Assembly: GCF_001591505.1 (NCBI RefSeq)
Contig: NZ_BCVA01000004.1
Coordinates: 186,001-250,000 of the forward strand
Source: Neobacillus niacini NBRC 15566
GTDB taxonomy: Bacteria; Bacillota; Bacilli; Bacillales; Cytobacillaceae
Reading direction: 5' to 3'
DNA: 64,000 nt
Each line of letters begins with the position of its first letter. The first letter of the stretch is position 1. Of the stretch, positions 6,943 through 14,957 are shown in pieces. The notes below the pieces were generated by a model. The model was not told the origin of the DNA and did no database searches. It was given only the letters and a program-made list of their open reading frames with translations. Both the position numbers and the translations under genes were made by a program.

Positions 6943-7629
6943 ATGATAGAAATGCAAGATGTGTTTAAAAAATACCCAAATGGGGTTACTGCGATAAATG
7001 GTATAGATGTTCGGATTAACCAAGGTGAATTTGTTTATGTGGTTGGCCCGAGTGGTGCAGGGAAATCTACCTTCATTAAAATGATGTATCGTGAGGAAGT
7101 GCCGACCTCTGGTACCATTACAATGAATGGTGTTAATGTTGCGAAAATAAAGAACAACAAAGTTCCGATTTTCCGACGCAATCTTGGTGTTGTCTTTCAA
7201 GATTTTAAACTATTACCAACAAAAACGGTTTATGAGAATGTAGCCTTTGCTCTGGAGGTAATTGAAGCTCAGCCCAAGTTTATTAAGAAGCGTGTAATGG
7301 AAGTCCTTGATCTCGTTAACCTTAAGCATAAAGCAAGAATGCTCCCGACAGAGTTATCAGGAGGGGAGCAGCAACGTGTTTCGATTGCGCGCTCCATCGT
7401 TAACTCTCCTAAGATTGTCATAGCAGACGAACCTACAGGTAACCTTGACCCGGAAACATCGTGGGAAATCATGAATATCTTCGAAGAAATTAATAACAGG
7501 GGTACGACAATCGTCATGGCAACGCATAACAGGGAAATCGTCAACACAATTAAACATCGTGTAATTGCCATTGAGGCAGGAAAAATCGCACGTGATGAAC
7601 AAAGAGGTGATTACGGTTATGAAAATTAG
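6943..7629 (+). CDS. ftsE: Cell-division ABC transporter ATPase FtsE
   Basis: The product has 228 residues, the normal FtsE length, and is a single ABC ATPase domain: Walker A GPSGAGKST at residues 35-43, signature LSGGEQQR, Walker B IVIADEPTGNLD, and a switch His in MATHNRE. FtsE is cytoplasmic and pairs with FtsX. The complex does not transport; it uses ATP to activate peptidoglycan hydrolases during growth and division. Start ATG 6943 has AAAGGTGAT upstream. ftsX begins inside its last codons (11-nt overlap), and a coiled-coil M23 hydrolase follows, the expected partner. Spo0A-box-like sites upstream fit the role of FtsEX in sporulation entry described in B. subtilis, but regulation here is inferred. 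Confidence 0.97.
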   Translation: MIEMQDVFKKYPNGVTAINGIDVRINQGEFVYVVGPSGAGKSTFIKMMYREEVPTSGTITMNGVNVAKIKNNKVPIFRRNLGVVFQDFKLLPTKTVYENVAFALEVIEAQPKFIKKRVMEVLDLVNLKHKARMLPTELSGGEQQRVSIARSIVNSPKIVIADEPTGNLDPETSWEIMNIFEEINNRGTTIVMATHNREIVNTIKHRVIAIEAGKIARDEQRGDYGYEN

Positions 7630-8512
7630 AACTCTTGGCCGTCATGCGCGTGAAAGTTTTAAAAGTATTGGCAGAAATGGCTGGATGACGTTCGCTTCTG
7701 TAAGTGCTGTAACCGTTACGCTCATTTTAGTCGGTGTCTTTTTCGTTATTATGATGAATCTTAATAAAGTGGCGCAAACCATAGAAGAGGACGTGCAAAT
7801 TCGCGTTCACATCGACGTTGCGGCAAATGCAGAGGATCAGCAAAAGTTACAGAGTCAGATTGAAAATATATCAGAAGTACAAAGTGTAAAGTTTTCATCC
7901 AAGGAACAGGAACTTGAAGAATTAATTAGGAGCATGGGTGAGGATGGCCAAGCTTTTAAACTATTTGAACAAGACAATCCACTTAACGATGTATTTATCG
8001 TAAAAACGAAAAATCCACAAGATACAATGCAAGCAGCGAAAGCGATAGAAAAGCTAGAGTATGTGACAAAAGCGGTTTATGGTAAGGGAACAGTAGAAAA
8101 ATTATTCAACTTCATAGAAGCTAGTCGAAACGTAGGAATCGTTCTTATTGCAGGACTATTTTTTACTGCAGTTTTCCTTATATCTAATACAATTAAAATT
8201 ACCATCATTGCCAGACGAAGAGAAATTAAGATTATGAGACTGGTAGGAGCAACAAATAATTTTATTAGGTGGCCATTCTTCCTAGAAGGATTATGGCTTG
8301 GTGTACTGGGGGCTATCCTGCCAATTATCTTAATAGCAATTGCCTACTATAACGCTTATGAATATTTAGCACCAAAGTTAGTGGGGAACTTTATTCAAAT
8401 TCTTCCATATAATCCGTTTATTTACCAAGTATCGGGAATTCTTATTTTAATGGGCGCCTTGATTGGTGTCTGGGGAAGTGTAATGTCAGTAAGAAAGTTC
8501 TTAAAGGTTTAA
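7619..8512 (+). CDS. ftsX: Cell-division protein FtsX
   Basis: From ATG 7619 the product has 297 residues, starting MKIRTLGRHARESFK, which is the typical FtsX N-terminus. A longer frame from 7565 exists but lies within ftsE and has no ribosome site; AGAGGTGAT (7603-7611) serves 7619. Topology: one membrane segment near residues 25-45, a large extracellular loop (about 50-165), then three segments at about 170-195, 220-245 and 265-290. The outer loop contacts and activates the hydrolase. The gene overlaps ftsE by 11 bases, suggesting translational coupling for stoichiometric complex assembly. Confidence 0.96.
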   Translation: MKIRTLGRHARESFKSIGRNGWMTFASVSAVTVTLILVGVFFVIMMNLNKVAQTIEEDVQIRVHIDVAANAEDQQKLQSQIENISEVQSVKFSSKEQELEELIRSMGEDGQAFKLFEQDNPLNDVFIVKTKNPQDTMQAAKAIEKLEYVTKAVYGKGTVEKLFNFIEASRNVGIVLIAGLFFTAVFLISNTIKITIIARRREIKIMRLVGATNNFIRWPFFLEGLWLGVLGAILPIILIAIAYYNAYEYLAPKLVGNFIQILPYNPFIYQVSGILILMGALIGVWGSVMSVRKFLKV

Positions 8513-8522
8513 AATGATTTTT

Positions 8523-8555
8523 TCAGGAAGGGCAGTGGAAAAATGTCCTTCCTGA
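8523..8555 (+). terminator. Attenuator-like hairpin between ftsX and the M23 gene
   Basis: Stem TCAGGAAGG / CCTTCCTGA (8523-8531 with 8547-8555). The following T-tract is weak, so partial termination or mRNA protection is more likely than a full stop. Confidence 0.5.
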
Positions 8556-8610
8556 TTACTGTTATGGATTCACTCATACATAACGATAAATGGGAAGGAG
8601 AAATTGGACT

Positions 8611-9930
8611 TTGAAAAAACAAGTACTATCTTTAGCAGTTGCAGGAACGATCGGGTTCAGCAGTTTTTTTGGAGGATTCGCTGAAGCTGCTTCCATTTCA
8701 AGTTTAAAGGATCAACAAAATAAAATTGAAAAAGAAAAATCTGATCTATCATCTACTATAAATGATGCCGATCAACAGATTAATAGTTTAAATAAACAAC
8801 AGTCTAATGTAAAAGAAGAAATGACACGTCTTGATCTTGCAATAGGTGACACACACAAGAAAATTAGTGAGAAAACAGCTGAATTGGAAAAAACAAAGGC
8901 AGAAATTGCTAGACTTCAAGAAGAAATAAGAGTGACGAAAGAGAGAATTGAAAAGCGAAATGAGCTTTTGAAGGAGCGCGCCCGTAACTATCAAGAAACA
9001 GGTGGAATGGTTAGTTATCTTGATGTATTAATGGGTTCACATAACTTTAGTGATTTTATTGACCGTGCTAGTGCGGTGGCGACAATAATGCAGGCAGATC
9101 AGGATATTTTAAAGCAGCATGAAGCAGATAAAAAGAGTTTGGAAGTGAACCAAGCCAAGGTTGAACAGGAGCTTGCGAATGTCCAATCGATACTAGATGA
9201 TTTAGAAAAAATGAACAAACAATTGAATGCACAAAGAGCTGAAAAAGATCAGTTATTGGCTTCTCTAGAAAAACAAGAAGAAGAAATTCATGAGCACAAA
9301 ATGGAACTTCAGGAAGAGGCGCAATTACTTGCAGCCCAATCAGCTGCTATCCAAAAGGCAATTGCACTTGAACAGAAACGTCAAGAAGAAGCGGCAGCGG
9401 CAGCAGCTGAGGCCGCCGCAGCAGCAGCAGCGGCAGCTGCCTCAGCTGCTGCAAATAATAATAACTCTGGATCAGGTAACGGTGGAGGGGCTAGTACCCC
9501 GCCGCAAACAACGGCACCTGTCTCAAGCGGGGCATTCACATTACCGGCGAATGGAACCTTTACATCAGGTTTTGAGCCTAGATGGGGCACCTTCCACTAT
9601 GGTATAGATATAGCTAATCGTGCTGCAAATGTACCAATTTGGGCTGCTGCTGATGGTGTTGTTATCCAATCCTACTATTCTAGCAGTTATGGGAATGTTG
9701 TTTTTATTGCCCATTCTGTTAATGGACAAACATATACGACGGTTTCTGCTCATATGGAAGCACGTACTGTCAGCTCAGGTGCAGTTGTGAAAAAAGGCCA
9801 GCAAATTGGAATTATGGGTAACACCGGCGATTCCACAGGAAAACATTTGCACTTTGAGCTCCATAGAGGGCAATGGAATGCAAGCAAGAGTAACGCAATT
9901 AATCCAGTCGGAATTGTACCAATGCCATAG
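8611..9930 (+). CDS. Coiled-coil M23 murein hydrolase, probable FtsEX effector
   Basis: The 439-residue protein has a signal peptide (cleavage near FAEAA), a long Lys/Glu/Gln-rich coiled coil from about residue 30 to 260, an Ala-rich then Asn/Gly-rich linker (about 260-300), and a C-terminal LytM/M23 peptidase domain. The zinc ligands are visible: HYGID (H and D), SAHM, and HLHFE. It should therefore be an active endopeptidase cutting peptidoglycan cross-bridges, unlike degenerate EnvC activators. Coiled coil plus hydrolase next to ftsEX is the EnvC/PcsB/CwlO arrangement, and FtsEX probably controls it. Start: the ATG at 8590 overlaps the ribosome site GGAAGGAG (8592-8599), so TTG 8611 (LKKQVLSLAV) is the likely start. 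Confidence 0.9.
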   Translation: MKKQVLSLAVAGTIGFSSFFGGFAEAASISSLKDQQNKIEKEKSDLSSTINDADQQINSLNKQQSNVKEEMTRLDLAIGDTHKKISEKTAELEKTKAEIARLQEEIRVTKERIEKRNELLKERARNYQETGGMVSYLDVLMGSHNFSDFIDRASAVATIMQADQDILKQHEADKKSLEVNQAKVEQELANVQSILDDLEKMNKQLNAQRAEKDQLLASLEKQEEEIHEHKMELQEEAQLLAAQSAAIQKAIALEQKRQEEAAAAAAEAAAAAAAAAASAAANNNNSGSGNGGGASTPPQTTAPVSSGAFTLPANGTFTSGFEPRWGTFHYGIDIANRAANVPIWAAADGVVIQSYYSSSYGNVVFIAHSVNGQTYTTVSAHMEARTVSSGAVVKKGQQIGIMGNTGDSTGKHLHFELHRGQWNASKSNAINPVGIVPMP

Positions 9931-9933
9931 AAG

Positions 9934-9970
9934 GAAAAGGGAGAAGCCACGCTTCTTCCTTTTCTTTTTG
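9934..9970 (+). terminator. Terminator of the M23 hydrolase gene
   Basis: Stem GAAAAGGGAGAAGC / GCTTCTTCCTTTTC (9934-9947 with 9951-9964, one G-T pair), 3-nt loop, then TTTTT. Confidence 0.85.
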
Positions 9971-10087
9971 AATAGGACTTTTAAGGCATAACTCGTCCAT
10001 CCCCCACATAATAGTTAATAAACGGGCAGGAATCAGACACTTTTTTATAATGTTAGTCACTAGATGCTGCACATGAGGGGGAACAAG

Positions 10088-11542
10088 ATGAATAGAAAAT
10101 GGATTGCCCTAATGATGGTAGGGTCGCTTCTTACAGGAGCGGCGGGCACATATGCAGGAATGCAATGGTATGATCAAACAGACGGCAACACAGCCCTTGA
10201 ACAAACAATAACGAAAACGGAAACAGCTGTAACAGGTCAGGCAGATCTTGAGGACCTTGCAAAGGTTAATCAGGCCTATGAATTAATCTTGAGCCGTTAT
10301 GTTGAAAGGGTAGATAGTGATACCCTAGTAGAGGGAGCTATTCAAGGGATGCTCACCGTCTTAGATGATCCCTATTCGGTTTATATGAATAAAGAAACAG
10401 CGAAGCAATTCAGTCAAACTTTAGAATCCTCCTTTGAAGGCATTGGAGCAGAAGTGGGGATGGTAGATGGGAAAATTGTCATTGTTTCACCTTTTAAAAA
10501 TTCCCCAGCGGAAAAGGCAGGGCTAAAGCCAAATGATGAGATATTGAAAGTAGACGGCGAAAGTGTTGAAGGTCTTGACCTCAATAAGGCTACGTTAAAA
10601 ATACGTGGTAAAAAGGGGACAAAGGTAAAGCTGGAGATCGAACGAAAGGGGTTAAAGGAACCTCTTTTGATAGAAGTCACTCGTGATGAAATTCCACTTG
10701 AGACCATTCATGCCTCTGTGAAAAAACAAAGTGGGAAAGATATCGGATATATTGAAATTACCTCGTTCTCCCAGGAGACGGCTGCTGATTTTAAAAAAGA
10801 ATTAAATCGTATAGAGAAAAAAGATATTGAAGGCTTGGTCATAGATGTTCGTGGAAATCCTGGTGGATTACTCATAAGTGTTGAGGATATCTTAAAAGAA
10901 TTTGTTACCAAAGAAAAACCATTCATCCAAATTGAAGAGAGAAGCGGGGAAAAGGAACGGCACTTCTCAACTCTGACAGAGAAAAAAGAATATCCTGTAG
11001 CTGTCCTCATTAACAAAGGAAGTGCGTCAGCGTCAGAAATATTAGCCGGAGCCTTAAAAGAGGCGGCTGGTTACCAATTGATCGGAGAAACAACTTTTGG
11101 TAAGGGAACGGTACAACAGGCTGTTCCGATGGGAGATGGCAGTAATATTAAGCTGACTTTATATAAATGGCTGACACCTGATGGGAACTGGATTCACAAA
11201 AAAGGGATTAAACCGGATGTTGAAGTCAAACAACCAAAGATTTTTGATACACATCCGCTTAAAGTGAAAGAACCTCTTAAAGAGGATATGAACAATGAGC
11301 AGGTCAAAAATGCACAAGAAATATTAGAGGGGTTAGGGTTTTCTCCAGGTCGTACAGATGGATATTTTAGTTCCGAAACCAGTACTGCTGTTAGAGCCTT
11401 CCAACAAAATCATAATCTGCAGTCAACTGGTAAAATTGACGCTAAAACAGCTGCTAAGCTTGAGGAAGAGGCAATAAAAGAAATGAAAAAAGAGAAAAAC
11501 GATATCCAACTGCAAACAGCTTTGAGATTAATCTCAAAATAA
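10088..11542 (+). CDS. ctpB: Carboxy-terminal processing serine protease CtpB (S41)
   Basis: Secreted or membrane-anchored protease of 484 residues. One N-terminal hydrophobic segment (WIALMMVGSLLTGAAGTYAG) is followed by a PDZ domain near residues 95-175 (GAEVGMVDGKIVIVSP, GLKPNDEILKVDG), the S41 core with catalytic Ser in GSASASEI and general-base Lys in FGKGTVQ, and a C-terminal peptidoglycan-binding domain (AQEILEGLGF, TAVRAFQQNH). In B. subtilis CtpB clips SpoIVFA in the SigK checkpoint, and the location next to minJ matches. Start ATG 10088 has GAGGGGGAAC correctly spaced; the earlier in-frame ATG 10064 lies upstream of that site. A -10-like TATAAT at 10046-10051 lacks a good -35. Confidence 0.93.
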   Translation: MNRKWIALMMVGSLLTGAAGTYAGMQWYDQTDGNTALEQTITKTETAVTGQADLEDLAKVNQAYELILSRYVERVDSDTLVEGAIQGMLTVLDDPYSVYMNKETAKQFSQTLESSFEGIGAEVGMVDGKIVIVSPFKNSPAEKAGLKPNDEILKVDGESVEGLDLNKATLKIRGKKGTKVKLEIERKGLKEPLLIEVTRDEIPLETIHASVKKQSGKDIGYIEITSFSQETAADFKKELNRIEKKDIEGLVIDVRGNPGGLLISVEDILKEFVTKEKPFIQIEERSGEKERHFSTLTEKKEYPVAVLINKGSASASEILAGALKEAAGYQLIGETTFGKGTVQQAVPMGDGSNIKLTLYKWLTPDGNWIHKKGIKPDVEVKQPKIFDTHPLKVKEPLKEDMNNEQVKNAQEILEGLGFSPGRTDGYFSSETSTAVRAFQQNHNLQSTGKIDAKTAAKLEEEAIKEMKKEKNDIQLQTALRLISK

Positions 11543-11549
11543 AGAAGTG

Positions 11550-11576
11550 AACAGAGACATATGTCTCTGTTTTTCT
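11550..11576 (+). terminator. Terminator of ctpB
   Basis: Palindrome AACAGAGACAT / ATGTCTCTGTT (11550-11571) followed by TTTCTTTT. Confidence 0.8.
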
Positions 11577-11577
11577 T

Positions 11578-11709
11578 TTCGACAAAAAAACGAGGAACTA
11601 GTAGAATATGTCGAGAATTTCCTTGGAAATAATGTTGAATAACAAAGAATTAACAATTAATCACGATAAATGGAATAGATGTGCCTCCTTTTTACTAGAT
11701 ATTTCGACA
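11578..11709 (+). promoter_or_regulatory. Spo0A-box-like sites between ctpB and minJ
   Basis: TTCGACAAAA (11578-11587) is the reverse complement of a perfect ten-base 0A box. TTCGACA (11703-11709) is a seven-base core match, and TGTCGAG (11609-11615) matches six of seven. The first follows directly on the ctpB terminator T-tract. Confidence 0.35.
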
Positions 11710-11757
11710 CTTTTTTATTTTTTCAAGAAACTAGCAATAGGTTTTATCCCACTATTT

Positions 11758-11766
11758 TGGTAAAAT
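11758..11766 (+). promoter_or_regulatory. Extended -10 promoter candidate for minJ
   Basis: TGG then TAAAAT (11761-11766), 52 bases before the start; no good -35. Confidence 0.4.
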
Positions 11767-11817
11767 AATCAATAGAACTAGATTGATAGAATTTATGATA
11801 GAGGCAGGTGGCAAAAT

Positions 11818-13011
11818 TTGGTGCAATTATGGCTTCTTGAGCTGTTAAAGGGAACAGGAAAACTCTTCCTTCATCCTGTTTTTTACTATCTCATTTTCCT
11901 TTCTGGAATTCTGGGAGTTTCAAGGGTAAAACGAGAGCGAAAAAATTTCCATACCAGAACCTTTGATGCTTATTTTGAACTTCGACAGTTGTTCCCATTA
12001 GGTTTAATTTTGGGTCTTGTGCTATCCATAGTCACAATTACCGCTGGTCTTAGCGTTCCATTTGCAGCCATCCTTCTGATCGCCGTCTTTACGCTATTAT
12101 GGAGTTTAACAACTAATATTCGGTTAATGTCGCCAGTCTACACCGTGGGTGCGGCTTTTTTCGGAGTTATTTTATTTGCTGAATATGGCTGGAATGTTTC
12201 ATTCTTTAAAGGTGCATTTCAAGGTATTGACGAGAAGGTTTACCCTTCTGTTGTGATCTTGTTAGCACTCTTATTAATATCTGAAGGGATTCTTATTACT
12301 AGAAATGCAAGTGAAGGATCCTCTCCCAAACTTGTAAAAAGCAGGCGAGGGCAGAATGTTGGTGCTCATGAAGTGAAACGACTCTGGATGCTGCCCGTGT
12401 TTCTATTAATCCCAGGGGATGTTTTGACGCTGCCATTCGAGTGGTGGCCTGTTTTTCAGATTGGTGCGGAGTCCTACTCGCTGCTCCTTGTTCCGTTTGC
12501 TGTCGGTTTCAGCCAGCAAATCCAAGGTATGCTCCCAAAACAATCGATTCAGCTGCATGGTCGTAAAGTAATAACATTGGGTATCCTAACATTAATCTTG
12601 TCTGTTATCGGTTATTGGTATCCGCTAATCTCGATTGTAGTGGCAGCCTTAGCGATAATTAGCCGCGAACTTATTTCGTTAATGCAGCGATTGAAGGATG
12701 ACAATTTACCATTTTATTTTTCTAAGAAAAACAAAGGCTTAATGATTATCGGGGTCATTCCCGAATCACCTGCTGATAAAATGGGAATTCAAGTAGGAGA
12801 AATAATTTCAAAAGTAAATGGTGTTACGATCCGTGATGAACAAATTTTTTATGAAGCACTGCAAAAAAATCGAGCCCATTGTAAGCTAGAGGTTTTAGAT
12901 ATAAATGGCGAGATTCGTTTCGTTCAACGCGCTTTGTATGAAGGTGATCATTACGAGTTAGGTGTTCTTTTTGTACAAGATCAGAAAAAATATGATGAAA
13001 AAATAGGATAA
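11818..13011 (+). CDS. minJ: Cell-division topological determinant MinJ
   Basis: The 397-residue length equals B. subtilis MinJ. The N-terminal part holds about six to eight membrane segments through residue 300, and the C-terminal 100 residues form a PDZ domain (GLMIIGVIPESPADKMGIQ, GEIISKVNGVTIRDEQIF). MinJ bridges DivIVA at poles and septa to MinD, which confines FtsZ rings to midcell and also affects swarming. Order ctpB-minJ agrees with B. subtilis, where swrA lies between; I see no swrA here. The start is TTG 11818, with GTG 11821 as an alternative, both served by AGGTGG (11806-11811). The sequence supports a membrane PDZ protein; the name rests on length, architecture and synteny. Confidence 0.87.
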   Translation: MVQLWLLELLKGTGKLFLHPVFYYLIFLSGILGVSRVKRERKNFHTRTFDAYFELRQLFPLGLILGLVLSIVTITAGLSVPFAAILLIAVFTLLWSLTTNIRLMSPVYTVGAAFFGVILFAEYGWNVSFFKGAFQGIDEKVYPSVVILLALLLISEGILITRNASEGSSPKLVKSRRGQNVGAHEVKRLWMLPVFLLIPGDVLTLPFEWWPVFQIGAESYSLLLVPFAVGFSQQIQGMLPKQSIQLHGRKVITLGILTLILSVIGYWYPLISIVVAALAIISRELISLMQRLKDDNLPFYFSKKNKGLMIIGVIPESPADKMGIQVGEIISKVNGVTIRDEQIFYEALQKNRAHCKLEVLDINGEIRFVQRALYEGDHYELGVLFVQDQKKYDEKIG

Positions 13012-13017
13012 AGAACG

Positions 13018-13048
13018 AAGCCATAGGAAATTTTCCTTTGGCTTTTTT
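13018..13048 (+). terminator. Terminator of minJ
   Basis: Imperfect stem AGCCATAGGAAA / TTTCCTTTGGCT (13019-13043, one mismatch) followed by a T-run. Confidence 0.8.
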
Positions 13049-13150
13049 TATCTAAAATAAGATTCTAAGTGCCTTATTTCGTATATTTGGAGGTTTCCTA
13101 GCTAAACCTAAAAGTGGGAAGTTCCTATCCAAGAAAGGTGGTGTAGCCAT

Positions 13151-13732
13151 ATGATTAGTTTCTTAGATTTTTACACTCCTACAACTTTTAACTTTGAGGC
13201 AGTCTCTGCCATTGTATTTTATTTCTCAATATATTCATTGTTTGGATGGCTGTTAGAAAATAGCTATAATTACTTTACGAAACATAAATTTTTAAAACCA
13301 AATTTTTTTTATGGACCCTTTAAGCCGATGTATGGTTTTGCCCCTGTCATCTTGGTGTATTTAATAGGTCCTGAAACAAATTGGGGCATTGTCCTTTTGC
13401 TATGTTTTTTCATTCCAACCTTGATAGAGTATATAAGTGGGGCTTTACTTCAAAAGTTTTTTCGACGTCAATGGTGGGACTATTCGAATATGCCCATGCA
13501 AATACACGGACATATTTGTCTGCCATTTTCTCTATGCTGGATTCTGTTATCCTTCGCCTGTTTAAAGTGGGTTCATCCTGTCATTGTTTCTCTTTTTGGA
13601 GCCGTAGAAATGTGGTGGACATGGATATGGCCAGCGATTATTTTATATTTTATTGCTGAATTGACTTTATCCATTAGAAGACATTCTTCACAAGCGCTTG
13701 TTGAGGCGGAATCAACCAATCCTATTCAATAA
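13151..13732 (+). CDS. Putative ABC-transporter permease-like membrane protein (CmpB type)
   Basis: A 193-residue protein with about five hydrophobic segments. The sequence around FYGPFKPMYGFAPVIL, EYISGALLQKFFRRQWWDYSN and IHGHICLPFSLCW is typical of the family annotated as putative ABC transporter permease (PF06541). Start ATG 13151 is preceded by AAAGGTGGTG. No ATPase or binding-protein gene is adjacent and the gene is flanked by terminators on both sides, so it is monocistronic. The permease label is a family label only; substrate and function are unknown. Confidence 0.75.
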   Translation: MISFLDFYTPTTFNFEAVSAIVFYFSIYSLFGWLLENSYNYFTKHKFLKPNFFYGPFKPMYGFAPVILVYLIGPETNWGIVLLLCFFIPTLIEYISGALLQKFFRRQWWDYSNMPMQIHGHICLPFSLCWILLSFACLKWVHPVIVSLFGAVEMWWTWIWPAIILYFIAELTLSIRRHSSQALVEAESTNPIQ

Positions 13733-13747
13733 TCTCAAAAATGAACC

Positions 13748-13781
13748 AAAACTCCTTCATCTTAAGTGAAGGAGTTTTTAA
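13748..13781 (+). terminator. Terminator after the CmpB-like gene
   Basis: Stem AAACTCCTTCA / TGAAGGAGTTT (13748-13758 with 13767-13777), then more T. Confidence 0.9.
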
Positions 13782-13835
13782 TGTTTAAAGAAAAGAACGT
13801 CATTATACCTCTTGTCTTAATATTAAAAAAAATTA

Positions 13836-13864
13836 TTGAAAGAATATTTGCTGTATAGTATTAT
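13836..13864 (+). promoter_or_regulatory. SigA-type promoter of the IclR regulator gene
   Basis: TTGAAA (13836-13841), 17-bp spacer, TATTAT (13859-13864). Two palindromic operators start 9 bases downstream. Confidence 0.75.
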
Positions 13865-13872
13865 TAATACAT

Positions 13873-13909
13873 AAATCATATATGCGATTTTAAATCACGT
13901 ATGTGATTT
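13873..13909 (+). promoter_or_regulatory. Tandem 18-bp palindromic operators
   Basis: AAATCATATATGCGATTT (13873-13890) and AAATCACGTATGTGATTT (13892-13909) are two copies of one palindrome, 19 bases start to start. The second is symmetric except at the centre (AAATCAC / GTGATTT). They cover the expected transcription start of the IclR gene, which suggests autorepression. Confidence 0.75.
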
Positions 13910-13926
13910 GTTGAGGGGGTGAGAAT

Positions 13927-14682
13927 TTGTCGGTAAAATCTGCTGAACGTGTCTTAATGGTTTTTGATTTACTTGCCCATCATCCAAAAGGATTAACGAT
14001 AAAAGAAATTAGTAACATGCTATCCTTTCCTCAAAGCAGTACTTCTGGTTTGATTGAGACGCTTTACACGAACAGTTATCTGACTGCTGATAATACTAGA
14101 AGATATAAGCTTGGACCAAAATTAATACAGCTTGGCAGTGCAGCTAAGGAATCATTTGATCTTTCTGTGCAAGGGACTCCTTTTCTAAAAGAATTGATGG
14201 AGGAGGTCCAAGAAACTGTTTTCATGGCAATTCTAGAAAAGTCTGAACTGGCGTATATAGCAAAAATAAATAGTAATCGTTCCATACGTACCACTGCTGA
14301 GCCGGGAAAAAGTAAGCCTCTATATTGTACTGGTTTGGGTAAGGCTTTTTTAACCTTTCTTCCAGAAAATAGGAAAAGTGAAATCCTAAGCAGGTTAAGA
14401 CTTGAGCCCATCACGGAAAAAACTATCACGACAAAGGAAGCTCTATTGCAGCAGTTAGAATGGTTTGCTGATCTGGGCTACTCCATTGATGATGAAGAAA
14501 ATGAAGACGGACTCTATTGTCTTGCAGCTCCTGTCTATGGGGTAGAAAACACCATTCAGGCCGCGATAAGTGTAGCAGGACCAAAAGAACGGATGCTTAA
14601 GCAAAAAGAAATGATTGTGGCGAAGTTGCTCGATACCGCTAGTAAAATATCATTCTGTATTGGATACAGATATACGAATTAA
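13927..14682 (+). CDS. IclR-family transcriptional regulator of the galactonate locus
   Basis: The 251-residue protein has the IclR architecture: an N-terminal winged helix at about residues 5-65 (SAERVLMVFDLLAHH, TIKEISNML, SSTSGLIETLYTN) and a C-terminal effector domain at about 75-250 (FMAILEKSELAYIAKI, PLYCTGLGKAFLTFLPE, YSIDDEENEDGLYCLAAPVY). Start TTG 13927 has GAGGGGGTG spaced correctly. Tandem palindromes in its own promoter point to autoregulation. The next genes on the strand encode a sugar-acid ABC importer and the D-galactonate pathway, so the effector is probably D-galactonate or 2-keto-3-deoxygalactonate; that is inferred from context. KdgR-like control of hexuronate use is the family parallel. 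Confidence 0.92.
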   Translation: MSVKSAERVLMVFDLLAHHPKGLTIKEISNMLSFPQSSTSGLIETLYTNSYLTADNTRRYKLGPKLIQLGSAAKESFDLSVQGTPFLKELMEEVQETVFMAILEKSELAYIAKINSNRSIRTTAEPGKSKPLYCTGLGKAFLTFLPENRKSEILSRLRLEPITEKTITTKEALLQQLEWFADLGYSIDDEENEDGLYCLAAPVYGVENTIQAAISVAGPKERMLKQKEMIVAKLLDTASKISFCIGYRYTN

Positions 14683-14806
14683 TAAGAGCATTTTTATTGA
14701 AAGAGGGGGTATATCACTTACCCTCGATATTCATTAAATAATTTATAGTAGATACATAGACAGCAAAGGATATGCCTAACTTAAAAAACTATAATATAGT
14801 CATTAT

Positions 14807-14823
14807 ATGGTTTTCAAAACCAT
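14807..14823 (+). promoter_or_regulatory. Perfect 17-bp palindrome upstream of the transporter promoter
   Basis: ATGGTTTTCAAAACCAT is symmetric around C14815. It lies about 70 bases upstream of the -35 of the binding-protein gene and is unlike the operators in front of the IclR gene. Candidate activator or repressor site. Confidence 0.55.
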
Positions 14824-14875
14824 TTAACATATTGTTGATAGCGCTAAATTACAAAAAACTCTTCTAAATTAGATA

Positions 14876-14903
14876 TTTGCAACAAAAAAATTTACCATAT
14901 AAT
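14876..14903 (+). promoter_or_regulatory. Promoter of the galactonate transport and catabolic operon
   Basis: TATAAT at 14898-14903 with a weak -35 TTTGCA (14876-14881), spacer 16. A cre site overlaps its downstream edge. The weak -35 would suit an activated promoter. Confidence 0.6.
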
Positions 14904-14916
14904 GAAAGCGTTATCA
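14903..14916 (+). promoter_or_regulatory. CcpA cre site
   Basis: TGAAAGCGTTATCA agrees with the cre consensus TGWAANCGNTNWCA at every position. It begins at the last base of the -10, a position where CcpA with HPr-Ser-P or Crh-Ser-P blocks initiation. Confidence 0.8.
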
Positions 14917-14957
14917 CATTTTGTAATTATTCTTATTTTAGAAATAGGGGGAAGATT

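Noticed and set aside
9290..9607. Long overlapping frames in the Ala-rich part of the M23 gene, both strands
   Set aside because: They come from the GCA/GCG repeat, which is open in other frames; no ribosome site or recognisable protein.
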